A stretch of 64,000 nucleotides of DNA from Akkermansiaceae bacterium (GTDB lineage Bacteria > Verrucomicrobiota > Verrucomicrobiia > Verrucomicrobiales > Akkermansiaceae), in contig JANXMQ010000083.1 in assembly GCA_025354565.1 (NCBI GenBank), forward strand, positions 1-64,000, read 5' to 3'. The translations under genes and the position numbers were made by a program. The notes under the pieces were generated by a model that was not told the DNA's origin, ran no database searches, and worked only from the letters and a program-made list of their open reading frames with translations. The first letter of the stretch is position 1, and every line of letters starts with the position of its first letter. Of the stretch, positions 47,881-59,100 are shown piece after piece.

Positions 47881-49478
47881 AAACCGCAACTATCCGACGG
47901 ATTCCAGCACCACCCTTGCCGGTCACGCTGATAGATCAACTTTTAGCAGAGCAAGTAACTCTTGGGACGCCCGCCGCCCGCTTCGCGGAAATTCATGACC
48001 GTGTGCCCGACCTGGCAGATCATTACCGCCAGCTCATCCCGCTCACCAAGCCCGGCTTAGGTGAGCAATACGCATTCGAGGTCGCTCTCGACCGCTGCAC
48101 GGGTTGCAAGGCCTGCGTCTCCGCATGCCATTCACTCAACGGCCTCGACGAGGGCGAGACATGGCGCGATACCGGGGTTCTGCTAGGTGGGACAAACGCG
48201 CCGGGTTGGCAACAAACGATCACCTCCGCTTGTCATCACTGCCAAGATCCTGGCTGCATGAATGGTTGCCCCGTCGGTGCTTATGAAAAGGACAATCACA
48301 CTGGCATCGTCCGTCACCTCGACGACCAATGTATCGGTTGCTCCTACTGCATTCTCAAGTGCCCATACGATGTCCCCAAGTATTCCAAGAAGCGCGGCAT
48401 TGTTAGGAAATGTGACATGTGCCACCAGCGACTTGCGGAAGGGGAGGCTCCCGCCTGCGTCCAAGCATGTCCCACCGAAGCGATCCGTATTGTTAAGATT
48501 TCCAGAGACCAGAAGCCAGAAACCAGAACTGAAGCGGGCGGTTTCTTCTCATCGATAATCAACAATCAACAATCGGCCATCCCCGACTATACCGTCACCC
48601 AACCGACCACGCGCTACGTCGCGAGGGAAATTCCAGCTACTGCTTTTGCTGCGGATCGTGACCGGCTTGTGCCACAACCTACCCACTGGCCGTTAGTAAT
48701 GATGCTCACGCTGACGCAAGCAGGCATCGGTATGATCGTCACGTCCACTTATGCTGGTAGATCTGCGGTAACGCTCCTCATCGGCACGCTCATTTTCCTC
48801 TGCGGCATGGCTGCATCCGTTCTTCACCTCGGTCAGCCACTGAAGGCATGGCGCTTTTTCCTTGGCCTTCGCACCTCATGGCTCTCCCGCGAAATCCTCG
48901 CATTCTCGCTCTTCGCTCCTATCCCGTTAGTGCTCTGCACACTCTCACGCTTGCCTGACTTCCCATTCAAGAACCTCTGCTACCTGATCACCGCGCACTC
49001 GGCACTTCCTCTGGGTTTCATTGCGATTTTCACCAGCGTGATGATCTACCACGACACACACCGTTCCCTCTGGCGCTTTCCGTTAACATCAGCACGTTTC
49101 TTTGGGACGGCCTGTTGTTTCGTGGCACTGGCATACGCGATCATTCATCCGGGCTTTGAGGCGACTGAGTGCTTCGCCGTTGTCGCCATCGTCAAGCTCA
49201 TCCCGGAAATCCATATCCTGTTGTTGCAGCGCCGCTATGATGTTTCCACATGGTTTCCCGATGTTCACAGCGCGCGGCTCCAGTTCGGTCCACTGCGATT
49301 GCTAACAGTTACACGATTCGTCCTCGCCTGCTTGTCCATCGTAACTCTCGCCATCAACCCATGGGCTGCTCTCCCCATCTTCCTCGCCTCCGAAACCCTA
49401 GAGCGAATGATTTTTTTCAAATCCGTCCAGGCACCGAAAATGCCCGGCACATTTGGAGTCTCACCAACTCACGTCTAA
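47877..49478 (+). CDS. Fused DmsB-like Fe-S / DmsC-like anchor subunit
   Basis: 533 residues. Residues ~60-215 carry four [4Fe-4S] sites as in DmsB: CTGCKACVSACH, CHHCQDPGCMNGCP, CIGCSYCILKCP and CDMC with CVQACP. A linker (about 205-250) is followed by a DmsC-like membrane anchor with about eight hydrophobic segments. This would take electrons from quinol and pass them to a molybdopterin enzyme, here the adjacent nitrate reductase. Usual DmsB and DmsC are separate genes. The linker is encoded by short tandem repeats at 48502-48574. Confidence 0.85.
   Translation: MKTATIRRIPAPPLPVTLIDQLLAEQVTLGTPAARFAEIHDRVPDLADHYRQLIPLTKPGLGEQYAFEVALDRCTGCKACVSACHSLNGLDEGETWRDTGVLLGGTNAPGWQQTITSACHHCQDPGCMNGCPVGAYEKDNHTGIVRHLDDQCIGCSYCILKCPYDVPKYSKKRGIVRKCDMCHQRLAEGEAPACVQACPTEAIRIVKISRDQKPETRTEAGGFFSSIINNQQSAIPDYTVTQPTTRYVAREIPATAFAADRDRLVPQPTHWPLVMMLTLTQAGIGMIVTSTYAGRSAVTLLIGTLIFLCGMAASVLHLGQPLKAWRFFLGLRTSWLSREILAFSLFAPIPLVLCTLSRLPDFPFKNLCYLITAHSALPLGFIAIFTSVMIYHDTHRSLWRFPLTSARFFGTACCFVALAYAIIHPGFEATECFAVVAIVKLIPEIHILLLQRRYDVSTWFPDVHSARLQFGPLRLLTVTRFVLACLSIVTLAINPWAALPIFLASETLERMIFFKSVQAPKMPGTFGVSPTHV
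48502..48574. repeat. Short tandem repeats inside the DmsBC fusion gene
   Basis: Two low-complexity tracts: repeated CCAGA units near 48502-48530 and AATCAACAATCAACAATC at 48557-48574. They encode the hydrophilic linker between the two domains. A similar AACAATCAACG tract lies upstream of thiC (about 59732). Confidence 0.7.
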
Positions 49479-49484
49479 CGCACG

Positions 49485-51677
49485 ATGCTAAGGAAAATCC
49501 TCAAACAGCATACCGGCCCACTGACCCGCGATCTGGTCCAGGAACCGGGGCTGTTTGGCTTGGGGAAGGTCCCCTCGCGCCTCAAGCCGGCATCCACCAC
49601 CACCTCCGTCTGTGGCTATTGCGCGACGGGATGCCAGCTCAAGATCCACCTCGATGCATTCGGTAACGCGATCAACCTCAGCCCGCAATCCGGTTATCCC
49701 GTGAATCTCGGTATGGCCTGCCCGAAAGGCTGGCAAGCGCTCGATCCCCTCGATGCTGCCGATCGAGCCACAACTCCCCTGCTCCGCGATGCAACGGGAA
49801 CATTTCAACCCGTCAGTTGGGACACGGCGCTCGACACCTTTGTTACCCGTCTGAAGTCGATCAAGGAATCCCACGGCCATGAATCCGTAGCCTTCCTTTC
49901 CACCGGCCAGATCCCTTTCGAGGAGATGGCATTTCTCGGCTGTCTGTTCAAATTCGGCATGGGTTTCCTCCATTGCGATGCGAACACCCGCCAGTGCATG
50001 GCCACGGCGGTCACCGCATACAAGCAGTCCTTCGGCTTCGACGCACCGCCATCAACCTACGCGGATTTCGAGGAAAGCGATGTCATCGTCCTTGTCGGAT
50101 CGAACCTCTGCATTGCCCATCCCATCCTCTGGCAGCGAATCATGCGGAACAAACGCAGTCCGGAAATCATCGTCATCGACCCCCGCGCCACGGAAACCGC
50201 CCAAGCGGCGACACGGCACCTCGCCATCCGGCCCAAGGGCGATTTGCCGCTGCTCTACGCGCTTGCGAATTGCATCATCCGCGACAGGCGCACCGACGGC
50301 GAATCCATCGCGAACACCACGGGCTTTGCTGAGTTTTCCGAGTTCGTAAAACCACACACTCCAGAATCCGTTGCGGATGCTGCCGGTCTAACGCCGGAAG
50401 TGATCGAGGAGCTCGCCGCAATCGTTTCCCAATCTGGCAAGCGGGTCTCATGGTGGTGGACGATGGGAGTGAACCAATCCCACGAGGGCGTCCGCACCGC
50501 GCAGGCCATCATCAATCTGTGCCTCATCACCGGAAATATCGGCAAGCCCGGCACTGGCCCGAGCTCGATCACGGGCCAATGCAACGCAATGGGCTCGCGG
50601 CTGTTTTCAAATACGACATCCCTAGTAGGTGGTCACGATTTCGCCGATCCATCACACAGGGAAAAAGTCGCCGACGCCCTCGGTATATCACCGGATCTCA
50701 TCCCCGCCGAGCCATCATTCGCCTATGACGAGATCTTCGATGCGGTCGAGGCCGGAAAGATCAAGGCGCTGTGGATTGTCGCGACAAACCCCTTCCATTC
50801 ATGGATCAACCGCAGCCGCCTCGACACCCTGCGCGAGAAACTCGATTTCCTCGTCGTGCAGGACATGTATCACTCCACCGAGAGCGCCCGGGCAGCGGAT
50901 CTCATCCTGCCCGCAGCAGGTTGGGGGGAAAAGGACGGCTGTCTCATCAACTCGGAGCGCCGCATCGGCACGATCAAATCCGTTAGGAAAGCGCCGGGCC
51001 AAGCGCTTTCTGATTTCCGCATCATCAGGCTCATCGCGGATCGCTGGGGCTGCGGGGAGATGTTTAGCGCGTGGACGCATCCCGAGGCGGTTTTCAAAAT
51101 CCTCCGCGATCTAACTGCTGGCCGCCCATGCGACATAACGGGGATTGAGAATTACGACCAGCTCGATCGCGAAGGCGGCATCCAATGGCCCTGCCCCGCA
51201 AGCATGAAAACGATAGAGCCTGAGCGCCGCCTCTTCGAAAACGGAAAATTTTTCACCCCTGACGGAATGGCACACATCCACTTTAGCGCACCATCACCTC
51301 TACCCGAGCCAACCGATCCCGAATACCCCTTCATCCTCCTCACCGGCCGCGGCACCAGCAGCCAATGGCACACTCTCTCCCGCACGGGAAAATCTAAACT
51401 CCTTGCGCAACTCGCGCCAGCCACTCCTTACTTTGAGATCCACCGGGACGATGCCATGGCGCTCGGCATTGAAAGCAACGCAAGTGTCTCCATCCGCTCA
51501 CGCCGTGGTGAGATCCATGCCACCGCCTTCATCGCCCCAACCGTTCAGCGTGGCCATGTTTTTCTGCCAATGCATTACCCTGAGGTGAACCTCCTCACCC
51601 ACCCGTCCTTCGATCCCCATTCCCGCCAGCCTAATTACAAGGCATGCGCAGTGGCCCTCAGCGTACCATCAACTTGA
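49485..51677 (+). CDS. nasA: Assimilatory nitrate reductase, Mo-bis-MGD subunit
   Basis: 730 residues, NarB/NasA type. The N-terminal [4Fe-4S] site is [12 protein letters not shown] with the later ACPKGW. The molybdenum-ligand cysteine fits NTRQCMATA, as in nitrate reductases. Further family blocks: [41 protein letters not shown], and a C-terminal molydopterin-binding domain ([18 protein letters not shown]). No Tat signal, so cytoplasmic. Electrons may come from the adjacent DmsBC-like fusion. Nitrate would go to nitrite here and to ammonium by NirA. Confidence 0.93.
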   Translation: MLRKILKQHTGPLTRDLVQEPGLFGLGKVPSRLKPASTTTSVCGYCATGCQLKIHLDAFGNAINLSPQSGYPVNLGMACPKGWQALDPLDAADRATTPLLRDATGTFQPVSWDTALDTFVTRLKSIKESHGHESVAFLSTGQIPFEEMAFLGCLFKFGMGFLHCDANTRQCMATAVTAYKQSFGFDAPPSTYADFEESDVIVLVGSNLCIAHPILWQRIMRNKRSPEIIVIDPRATETAQAATRHLAIRPKGDLPLLYALANCIIRDRRTDGESIANTTGFAEFSEFVKPHTPESVADAAGLTPEVIEELAAIVSQSGKRVSWWWTMGVNQSHEGVRTAQAIINLCLITGNIGKPGTGPSSITGQCNAMGSRLFSNTTSLVGGHDFADPSHREKVADALGISPDLIPAEPSFAYDEIFDAVEAGKIKALWIVATNPFHSWINRSRLDTLREKLDFLVVQDMYHSTESARAADLILPAAGWGEKDGCLINSERRIGTIKSVRKAPGQALSDFRIIRLIADRWGCGEMFSAWTHPEAVFKILRDLTAGRPCDITGIENYDQLDREGGIQWPCPASMKTIEPERRLFENGKFFTPDGMAHIHFSAPSPLPEPTDPEYPFILLTGRGTSSQWHTLSRTGKSKLLAQLAPATPYFEIHRDDAMALGIESNASVSIRSRRGEIHATAFIAPTVQRGHVFLPMHYPEVNLLTHPSFDPHSRQPNYKACAVALSVPST

Positions 51678-51738
51678 ACCGGGTCCTTGGATTTAATGAT
51701 TTTCTATGACGTTAATGATGACGTTTTTCAGTAGCAAC

Positions 51739-52950
51739 TCAATCTAGATAGTTACTACGCGAATGGCCCCGATTGTTAAATCCGTCATGAAGTAGTGATA
51801 CCTTTTTTAATACCGCTCCCAACACTTCCGCCGCGATGGGTGTGGCCTCGTGAAGCAGCACGATGTCACCGGATGATAGAAAGGGTGAAATTCTGGCTAA
51901 CACTTTTTTAGGATCCCGCTCCACGGCGTCGAAGCCCCGGCGGTTCCATGCCATCACGAACATACCGAGTTCGCTAACAATAGGATGGGTGAAGAGATTC
52001 CGGTGGCCGACGGGAGCGCGGAACCAGCGGGGCCGCGTGCCGGTTGCGGCCTCGATCACTTGCTGGCATTCGGCGATTTCCCGCCGGGTCCGCCATGGCC
52101 CCAACGCCCAGAAACCGGCCTGCGGGTGGGTCATCGTATGATTGCCGATTTCATGGCCACGGCGGATCACCTCACGGGCCAACTCGGGATGGGCACGGAC
52201 TTTTTCGCCGATCATGAAGAAGATGGCCTTGGTGGAGTGACTATCTAGCAGGTCGAGGAGAACCGGGGTGGTTTTGGGGTTAGGGCCGTCGTCGAGCGTG
52301 ATGAGAATTTTTTCCTTATCGGTCGTGCGATGGACCGGCCCGAGCCACTGGCAAGATGGATCAAGCACCGCCCGGCAAAACAAGGCAGCGATACCCGCAC
52401 CTGCGGCTAGGGTGAAAGGCCAGCCGAATTTGTAGCCGAGGACAATGGCGGCAAGGTGCAGGGAAATGAAAATTCCAAGCCGCACGATGATGCCGGATTT
52501 GCCCGCCAGCCGCATGATCGCTTGCCAATCCAAAATACAGGCTGCCGCGAGATTCATGACCGCCCCGGCAAGCCAAATGTAGGAGAAAGTCCCGACAACT
52601 CCTCCTGTATGTCGGTGAAAAATGGCCCAAGCCAGGCACATTCCCGACCATAACAGCCATTGGACGGATTGGCTCGCCACAGCGAAAACGAAGGGCAGAA
52701 TGTTAAGCGCGAGAAATCCCAGCGGCACGGCTAACAACCAACTCGCGGCACCGCAAGAACTAGAAAGACGGTCCGCAATGGCGACAAAAATTGTCAGTGG
52801 GATCAGGATCGAGAAGGCGCGGAATTCTGCGGCGTGCATTCCCGCGCGCGGGGATATTTCCCGGACATCCGCGACGCCACGCGCATCCGCCCCACCGAAG
52901 ACGCGGAAGAGGGCGGATACGGAGCGGTTGTCAGACGAAGGATTCATCAA
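51739..52950 (-). CDS. Polysaccharide deacetylase (NodB) membrane protein
   Basis: 403 residues. The first ~190 have about five hydrophobic segments; the NodB domain follows from about residue 210: ILITLDDGPNPKTTPVLLDLL with the metal Asp pair, HEIGNHTMTHP with the His-x3-His site, FRAPVGHRN and the later MAWNRRGFDA. All core motifs are present, so an active metal-dependent deacetylase on a polysaccharide is likely, with the domain on one side of the membrane. Substrate unknown. Convergent to the nitrate cluster. Confidence 0.85.
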   Translation of the reverse strand: MMNPSSDNRSVSALFRVFGGADARGVADVREISPRAGMHAAEFRAFSILIPLTIFVAIADRLSSSCGAASWLLAVPLGFLALNILPFVFAVASQSVQWLLWSGMCLAWAIFHRHTGGVVGTFSYIWLAGAVMNLAAACILDWQAIMRLAGKSGIIVRLGIFISLHLAAIVLGYKFGWPFTLAAGAGIAALFCRAVLDPSCQWLGPVHRTTDKEKILITLDDGPNPKTTPVLLDLLDSHSTKAIFFMIGEKVRAHPELAREVIRRGHEIGNHTMTHPQAGFWALGPWRTRREIAECQQVIEAATGTRPRWFRAPVGHRNLFTHPIVSELGMFVMAWNRRGFDAVERDPKKVLARISPFLSSGDIVLLHEATPIAAEVLGAVLKKVSLLHDGFNNRGHSRSNYLD

Positions 52951-52983
52951 GAACGAGAGTGCGGAATAATTTCCGCGCTCCGA

Positions 52984-54507
52984 TTATTCCCATTCAATAC
53001 TGGCCGGGGGCTTGGTGGAGATGTCGTAGAGCACGCGGTTGATGCCCTTGACCTCATTGAGAATCTTGTGGCTCGTTTCGCGCAGGATGATTGATGGAAG
53101 CTCCACCCAGTCGGCGGTCATCGCATCTTCGGAAACGACGGCACGGAGATTGGTGGCCCATTCGTAGCTGCGCTCATCGCCCTTGACGCCCACGGTTTTC
53201 ACGGGAATGAGACCGGCGTAGGCTTGCCAGACTTTGTCATACCAGCCGTGTTCCTTGAGTTTCCCGATGAAAATCGCATCGCACTCGCGGATGATGTCGA
53301 GCCGCTCCTTGTCCACGACTCCCGGACAGCGGACGGATAGACCGGGGCCGGGAAATGGGTGGCGCTGGAGGATGTCCTCGGGTATGCCGAGGGCCGTGCC
53401 GAGTTCTCGGACCTCGTCCTTGAATAATTCCGCCAGAGGCTCTAACACTTTCCCCTGAGCCTGGAGTTCAAGAATTTTCGCGACCCGGTTGTGGTGGGTC
53501 TTGATGACTGATGCCTTGGATTTCGCATTCGACGCGCTTTCAATCACATCGGGATAAAGGGTGCCTTGTGCGAGCATTTCGGCATCGCCCACGGAGTCCC
53601 AGAAAACCTCGATGAACATATTGCCGATGATCTTGCGCTTCTTTTCGGGATCCCCCTCGCCCGCCAGTGCGGTGAGAAATTTCTCGGAAGCATCGACCGT
53701 TTCGATCTCCACGCCGATGCGTTTGAAGTTTTCCTGGACGACGGCGGCCTCGTTTTTGCGCAGGAGTCCGTTATCGACAAAAATCGCCCGCACTTTGACT
53801 CCGGCGTGCTGAAGTAAAACTGCTAGAACCGTGCTGTCCACCCCGCCTGACACCCCGCAGACGACTTGGCGGTCGCCGACAGTTTCGCGGATGCGATCGA
53901 TCATTTCGCGTTTGAAGTCGTCGATAACGAACGGCAGTAGGTCGTTGGCGTGAGAGAGGAAATTTTTCAGAATCCGCAAGCCCTCGTGGCTGTGCGTGAC
54001 TTCCGGGTGGAACTGGATGCCGAAAAACAGGTCGTCCCATTGCAGGGAAACCGGTGTGCCGTGCTGATTGGCGGCGATTACCTTCGCGCCTTCCGGCAGG
54101 ATTTTCACCGTGTCCGAGTGACTCATCCAGACTTGCGAGCAGGCTGAAATCCCTTCGTAGAGTCCGACACCGGCCGCTGGAAACAAATCCGCTGGGCCGT
54201 ATTCGCGACGATTGCTGGCTTCCACGCTGCCGCCGAATTTGATATTGAGAAGCTGCATTCCATAACAGACTCCGAGCACCGGGACATTGAAGGATTTGAG
54301 AGCATCGAAATCCAGATCCGGTGCATCGGCCTCGCTGGTGCTCTTCGGTCCGCCTGATAGAATGATGGCTCCGGGTATGCCGATGTTAGGAAAATCCTCA
54401 ATGGCATACAGCTTGGCGAAATAGCCAAGCTCGCGCACCCGGCGGACGATGAGCTGGGTGTATTGCGAGCCGAAATCGAGAACGGCGACGTGGTTGGTTT
54501 CGTGCAT
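52984..54507 (-). CDS. guaA: GMP synthase (glutamine-hydrolysing)
   Basis: 507 residues, the last step from XMP to GMP. N-terminal glutamine amidotransferase: VLDFGSQYTQLIVRRVRE, catalytic Cys in PVLGVCYGMQLL, His in GIQFHPEVTHS. ATP-pyrophosphatase domain: VVCGVSGGVDSTVLAVLL (PP-loop). C-terminal dimerisation domain closes with PPASIEWE, the family's end. guaB lies upstream on the same strand with 138 bases between that contain a large hairpin repeat. Confidence 0.97.
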   Translation of the reverse strand: MHETNHVAVLDFGSQYTQLIVRRVRELGYFAKLYAIEDFPNIGIPGAIILSGGPKSTSEADAPDLDFDALKSFNVPVLGVCYGMQLLNIKFGGSVEASNRREYGPADLFPAAGVGLYEGISACSQVWMSHSDTVKILPEGAKVIAANQHGTPVSLQWDDLFFGIQFHPEVTHSHEGLRILKNFLSHANDLLPFVIDDFKREMIDRIRETVGDRQVVCGVSGGVDSTVLAVLLQHAGVKVRAIFVDNGLLRKNEAAVVQENFKRIGVEIETVDASEKFLTALAGEGDPEKKRKIIGNMFIEVFWDSVGDAEMLAQGTLYPDVIESASNAKSKASVIKTHHNRVAKILELQAQGKVLEPLAELFKDEVRELGTALGIPEDILQRHPFPGPGLSVRCPGVVDKERLDIIRECDAIFIGKLKEHGWYDKVWQAYAGLIPVKTVGVKGDERSYEWATNLRAVVSEDAMTADWVELPSIILRETSHKILNEVKGINRVLYDISTKPPASIEWE

Positions 54508-54527
54508 TTTAAATAGTGGATGAGTTT

Positions 54528-54637
54528 ACCGCAAAGGCGCTGAGAACGCAAAGAAACGTAAAGGAACGATTTGGATTTGGTGGATGGAATTCAAATTTCT
54601 TCTTTGCGTTCCTTTGTGGCCGTTGCGCCTTTGCGGT
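54528..54637. repeat. Large inverted repeat between guaB and guaA
   Basis: ACCGCAAAGGCGC (54528-54540) and its exact complement GCGCCTTTGCGGT (54625-54637) are the ends of a 110-base dyad; inner parts (AACGCAAAG and CTTTGCGTT) also pair. It resembles dispersed CTTTGCG-type repeats of some bacterial genomes, and could fold into an RNA hairpin between the two cistrons. Confidence 0.75.
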
Positions 54638-54645
54638 TCAAATTT

Positions 54646-56100
54646 CTAACTGAGCGGCTGATAGTTAGTCGGCTCCTCGGTCATCACGATGTCGTGCACA
54701 TGGCTCTCACGCAGTCCACCGGCGGTGACGCGGATGAAATTGGCGCGTTCGCGCAGCTCAGTGAGGGTCGATGCGCCGACATAGCCCATGCCGGATTTGA
54801 GGCCGCCCATGAGTTGGAAGATAACATCGGACAGCGGACCTTTGTAGGGGACGCGGCCCTCGACGCCTTCCGCGACGAGTTTTCCCGAGCTGTTCTGGCC
54901 ATAGCGGTCGCCTGCGCCTTTTTGCATGGCACCGATGGAGCCCATGCCGCGATAAGTTTTGAACCGGCGACCTTGGGATTGCACCGTCTGCCCAGGGCTT
55001 TCGCGGGTGCCTGCCAGCAGCGAGCCGAGCATCACGAGGTCGGCACCGGCGGCGAGGGCTTTCACGATGTCGCCAGAGTAACGGATGCCGCCGTCGGCGA
55101 TGACTTTCACACCGGCTTCGCGACACACGCCCGCGACATTTTGAATGGCGGTGAATTGCGGCATCCCGACACCGGAAATGACACGGGTGGTGCAGATCGA
55201 ACCCGGACCAACGCCGACTTTCACGGCACTCGCTCCGGCGCTGACAAGATCCCGGGCACCTTGTTCGGTGACGACATTGCCGGCGACGACCGGAACATCG
55301 GAGAGAGCACGAAGTTTCCCGATAACTTCCATGACGTGCTTCGTGTGGCCCGTAGCAGCATCAATAAATAGCGCGTCGGCCCCGGCGTCGATTAACACGC
55401 GGCCGCGGTCGATGCAATCCGGCCCCACCCCCACGGCGGCCCCACAACGGAGCTGGCCATTGCTGTCCTTGGCGGCGTTGGTAAAAGTGATGCGTTTTTC
55501 AATGTCCGAGCCAGTAATGAGGCCAACCAACCGGCCGTCGGCGTCGATGAGAGGCAGTTTCTCAATGCGGTTTTGATAGAGAATACGGCGTGCCTCCTCA
55601 AGGCTCGTATTTGGCGGAGCGGTGATGACCTTCGCGCGAGGCGTCATGACATCGGCCACCATCGCATCCAGACGGTCCAGATAACGGACATCGCGGCCCG
55701 TCACCATACCTTCAAGGCGGCCCTCGGCATCGATGACGGGAAATCCGGAAAATCCGTTTTTCGCCATCACCGCGCGAACGTGAGCAACAGTATCCTCCTT
55801 GCGCACTGTGTGGGGTTTCTGGATGACCGCATTTTCCGAGCGTTTGACCCGGGAAACCATCGCGGCCTGCTCGTCGATGGGACAAGCGCGGTGGATCACG
55901 CCCATGCCGCCCTCACGGGCCAACGCGATGGCGAGATCGTGTTCTGAAACGGTATCCATCGCCGCTGAAACGACCGGAAGGAACAGGTGAATGCCCGCTG
56001 TGACGTGTGTGGATAGGTCAGCCTCGCCCGGCAAAACCGAGCTCAAAGCTGGCACCAGCAGCACGTCGTCGAATGAAAGCCCAAGAGAAATCTCCGCCAT
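54646..56100 (-). CDS. guaB: IMP dehydrogenase
   Basis: 484 residues, oxidises IMP to XMP with NAD. N-terminal [17 protein letters not shown], a CBS-domain pair (about 95-205: [22 protein letters not shown] and [19 protein letters not shown]), and the active-site loop [18 protein letters not shown] with the catalytic Cys. The flap RYGQ is present. It starts directly before guaA on this strand, so the two steps of GMP synthesis are probably co-expressed. Confidence 0.97.
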   Translation of the reverse strand: MAEISLGLSFDDVLLVPALSSVLPGEADLSTHVTAGIHLFLPVVSAAMDTVSEHDLAIALAREGGMGVIHRACPIDEQAAMVSRVKRSENAVIQKPHTVRKEDTVAHVRAVMAKNGFSGFPVIDAEGRLEGMVTGRDVRYLDRLDAMVADVMTPRAKVITAPPNTSLEEARRILYQNRIEKLPLIDADGRLVGLITGSDIEKRITFTNAAKDSNGQLRCGAAVGVGPDCIDRGRVLIDAGADALFIDAATGHTKHVMEVIGKLRALSDVPVVAGNVVTEQGARDLVSAGASAVKVGVGPGSICTTRVISGVGMPQFTAIQNVAGVCREAGVKVIADGGIRYSGDIVKALAAGADLVMLGSLLAGTRESPGQTVQSQGRRFKTYRGMGSIGAMQKGAGDRYGQNSSGKLVAEGVEGRVPYKGPLSDVIFQLMGGLKSGMGYVGASTLTELRERANFIRVTAGGLRESHVHDIVMTEEPTNYQPLS

Positions 56101-56182
56101 GGCGGAGTCAATAGAAGCGCCCCCTGACGCGCAAGTCTGAATCCGAGGTGGGGAAAATTTCTCTTCATCACGGGAAATTTAC

Positions 56183-59100
56183 TTACTCCGCTAAAACTGA
56201 CGCCAGCTCGTCCATACTCCAACCCGCCGCATCGCCCGCTCCATTCTCATCGATGGCCGAGGCTAGCTCGCGCTTCTTCGCTTGGAGACGGATCACTTTT
56301 TCCTCAACCGTGCCACGGGTGAGCAAGCGGTAAACCGTCACCGGTCGGGTCTGCCCGATGCGATGGGCGCGGTCGGTCGCTTGGGCCTCCGCCGCCGGAT
56401 TCCACCACGGGTCAAAGTGGACGACCATATCTGCGGCCGTGAGATTCAGACCATAACCACCGGTCTTGAGGCTGATCAGAAACACCGGCGGGCCATCGGC
56501 TTGCTGGAACTGATCCACCAGTTGTTGGCGGTTTCGGGTCTGTCCATCCAGCCGCAAACTCTTCCAACCTCGCTCAGAAATACATTTCTCAATTTCCCGT
56601 AATTGTGTTTGAAACTGACTAAATATCAACATTCGGTGATTACCATTTACTGCCTCTTCAATCAATTCCAACAGACGTTGGAGCTTGGCGGATCGTTGTG
56701 ATATCAACAATCGATTAAAACTTTCGTTTCCAAACAAGGCGAGGTCACAGCAAGTCTGGCGAAGGCGCAGTAGGGCGGTGAGCATTTGCATCCGCGCCGC
56801 GCCCTGGTTGCCAGAATCAGCAATGGCGTCCACTCGCTTGCGCCCCTCGACCAACAGCTCTTTATAAACCGCTTGTTGATTCGGACTGAGGTCACAGAAC
56901 TCGTCGATGAAGATTTTCGACGGCAACTCGGGTGCCACCTGCTCCTTAGTACGGCGCAACAGAAAGGGTGAAATTTTCAGCCGCAGCCGCTCCATCGCCG
57001 TTCCAGCAGCTTCAGCAGCGAGCACCGAAGGTTCATAACGTTGCCGGAATTCCTCGCGCCCGCCCAGCCAGCCCGGCTGGATGAAGCGGAAAATTGACCA
57101 CAAATCCTGCACCCCGTTTTCAATCGGCGTGCCAGTGAGGGCGATCCGGCAGTTCGCCCGCAATTTCGACACCGCCTTCGCGTGATCCGTATCCGGGTTT
57201 CGCATCAAACTGGCCTCATCTACCACCACGGCAAGGTAATCGCGCTTCAGGTGATAGGCCAGATCCCGGGCAAGGGTCCCGTAGCTGGTGAGAATGACAT
57301 CGCCGGGCCGAACCTTCTCGCGCTCCACATCACGACTTGCCCCGTGGAGGATTCTCACCTGCCGTGCCGGAGCAAATTTAGCAAACTCGGCCCGCCAGTT
57401 TCCCAGCAGCGAGGCTGTCGCGATTACCATCACCACTCCGCCATCCGTCTGCGAATCTTCAAACAGTCGCTCGATTAAAGCAATTGTTTGAAGCGTTTTC
57501 CCAAGACCCATATCGTCGGCCAATAACGCACCGCCGTAGCGCTGGACACGATCCAGCATCCAGCCCGCGCCGTGCGCCTGATACGGGCGAAGGTCTGCGT
57601 GAATCGTAGCCGGAAATATAAATTGATATGAATCTAATTGGTTGTTATCAGACAGTGAGTTATCGATTTTATTACGGATTTCTAGGATAAGCTCACCCGC
57701 TTTGGCTGAAGCCATGAAATGGCCATTTTCTTGACGCAATTCAAGGTCGGCGAAAAGCGGATCGATGATGTTGGCGAGGTCACCCGAAAGGATTAGTCGT
57801 CGACCGCCAGTGCCTACTCCGTAGCCTTTTCCGGAGCGCAAAAGACGCCGCACCTCAGCAGTAGGAATGATGATTCCATCAGTCGTTTGAAACGAAAGAT
57901 CGAAACTCAACCAATCCGTGCCCGAGCCAATGATATTGATTTTCGGGGTGACGACCGCGACTTGTTTTTGGACATGACCGAATTTATCCCCCTCGATCAC
58001 GGTCCATTCTTTGCGCAAGATCGGCAGGGATTGGGTGAGAAAGTCTAGGATTGCGGACTCCTCTTTCATCACCCAGCGACCGCTGGAAAAATTTTCCACC
58101 TCGAAGCCTGCCTTGGATAGTCGCCCTGCGGCTTGTTCTTCCTGGGTCAAATCTCGGATTTCACAGTGGTTACTTGCCAATCTTGGCAGTCCCTCCACTT
58201 TTCCCATCCCTGGCGGAACCGGTGGTGCCGAGCCATAGCACACCCGAAGTTGGGCTTCGACATGGTGTAGCGAACCTTCCAGCGTGAGTTCAAAAACTGC
58301 CGGGGCTTGGACGAAGCGCAACGTATCCAGCCACGAACCCTCTGGAAAATGGAGCCATTCCTGCCAGGATTCGAGATGATTGAAAAACCTCTGGGTCGGA
58401 ATTTGCACGGTGTTCCCGCCAGCGAGTTCCGTCAGATTTGCCGCCAAGTCCGCCGGAATCCCCCCCTCGCCCACCCGGGTCACCGAGTCTTCGCTGATCT
58501 GCCAAAACGAACCGCCGATGCCGAGCCACGGGCCGGAATCTGGGTCTGGGACGAGTTGGATTCGGTCATCCAAGTGATTCGCTGCGCTGAGTCGCAGTCG
58601 CTCGCCGGAGCGGATCTGAATCAAAAGCCGATCTTTGCCGACTGCCAGGCGTGGGTGCTCAGCGATGGCTTCAAGGAAGGTTGGAACTTGTGGGCCGTCG
58701 AGATTGAGACTGAGGATATCCTTCCTTGCCACGCCCATTTTGGCCAGCCACGCACTCAGGCGCTCATCCGCTAGGGAAATTTCATTACCGCTAGCCACGG
58801 CCAAGGTCGCGGCCAATTTGCCGCGTTTCAGTGCATCCCGCCAGTTGAGCGGCAGGAGAATCTGCCATGGAACTGCCTCGATTGTCTGATTTACGGGTTT
58901 TTGGACGGGGACGGACTGGAGAAATTTTTCACCACTTTTTTTCAACGTCGCCAGCCCGCTAGCCACGGCATGACAGCAGACTGAGCCGCTTCTTTGGTTA
59001 TCGGCACAGTGGCAGTGGGTGTCGAAGTCGGTCGCAGATTTCACCGTCACGCTGACTTTCATTAGCCGTTTTCCCACTTTCACTATGCCCTGCCAGCCAG

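Noticed and set aside
51678-51760. Hairpin terminator after nasA
   Set aside because: Only short imperfect stems (GTAG/CTAC region) are present, too weak to call.
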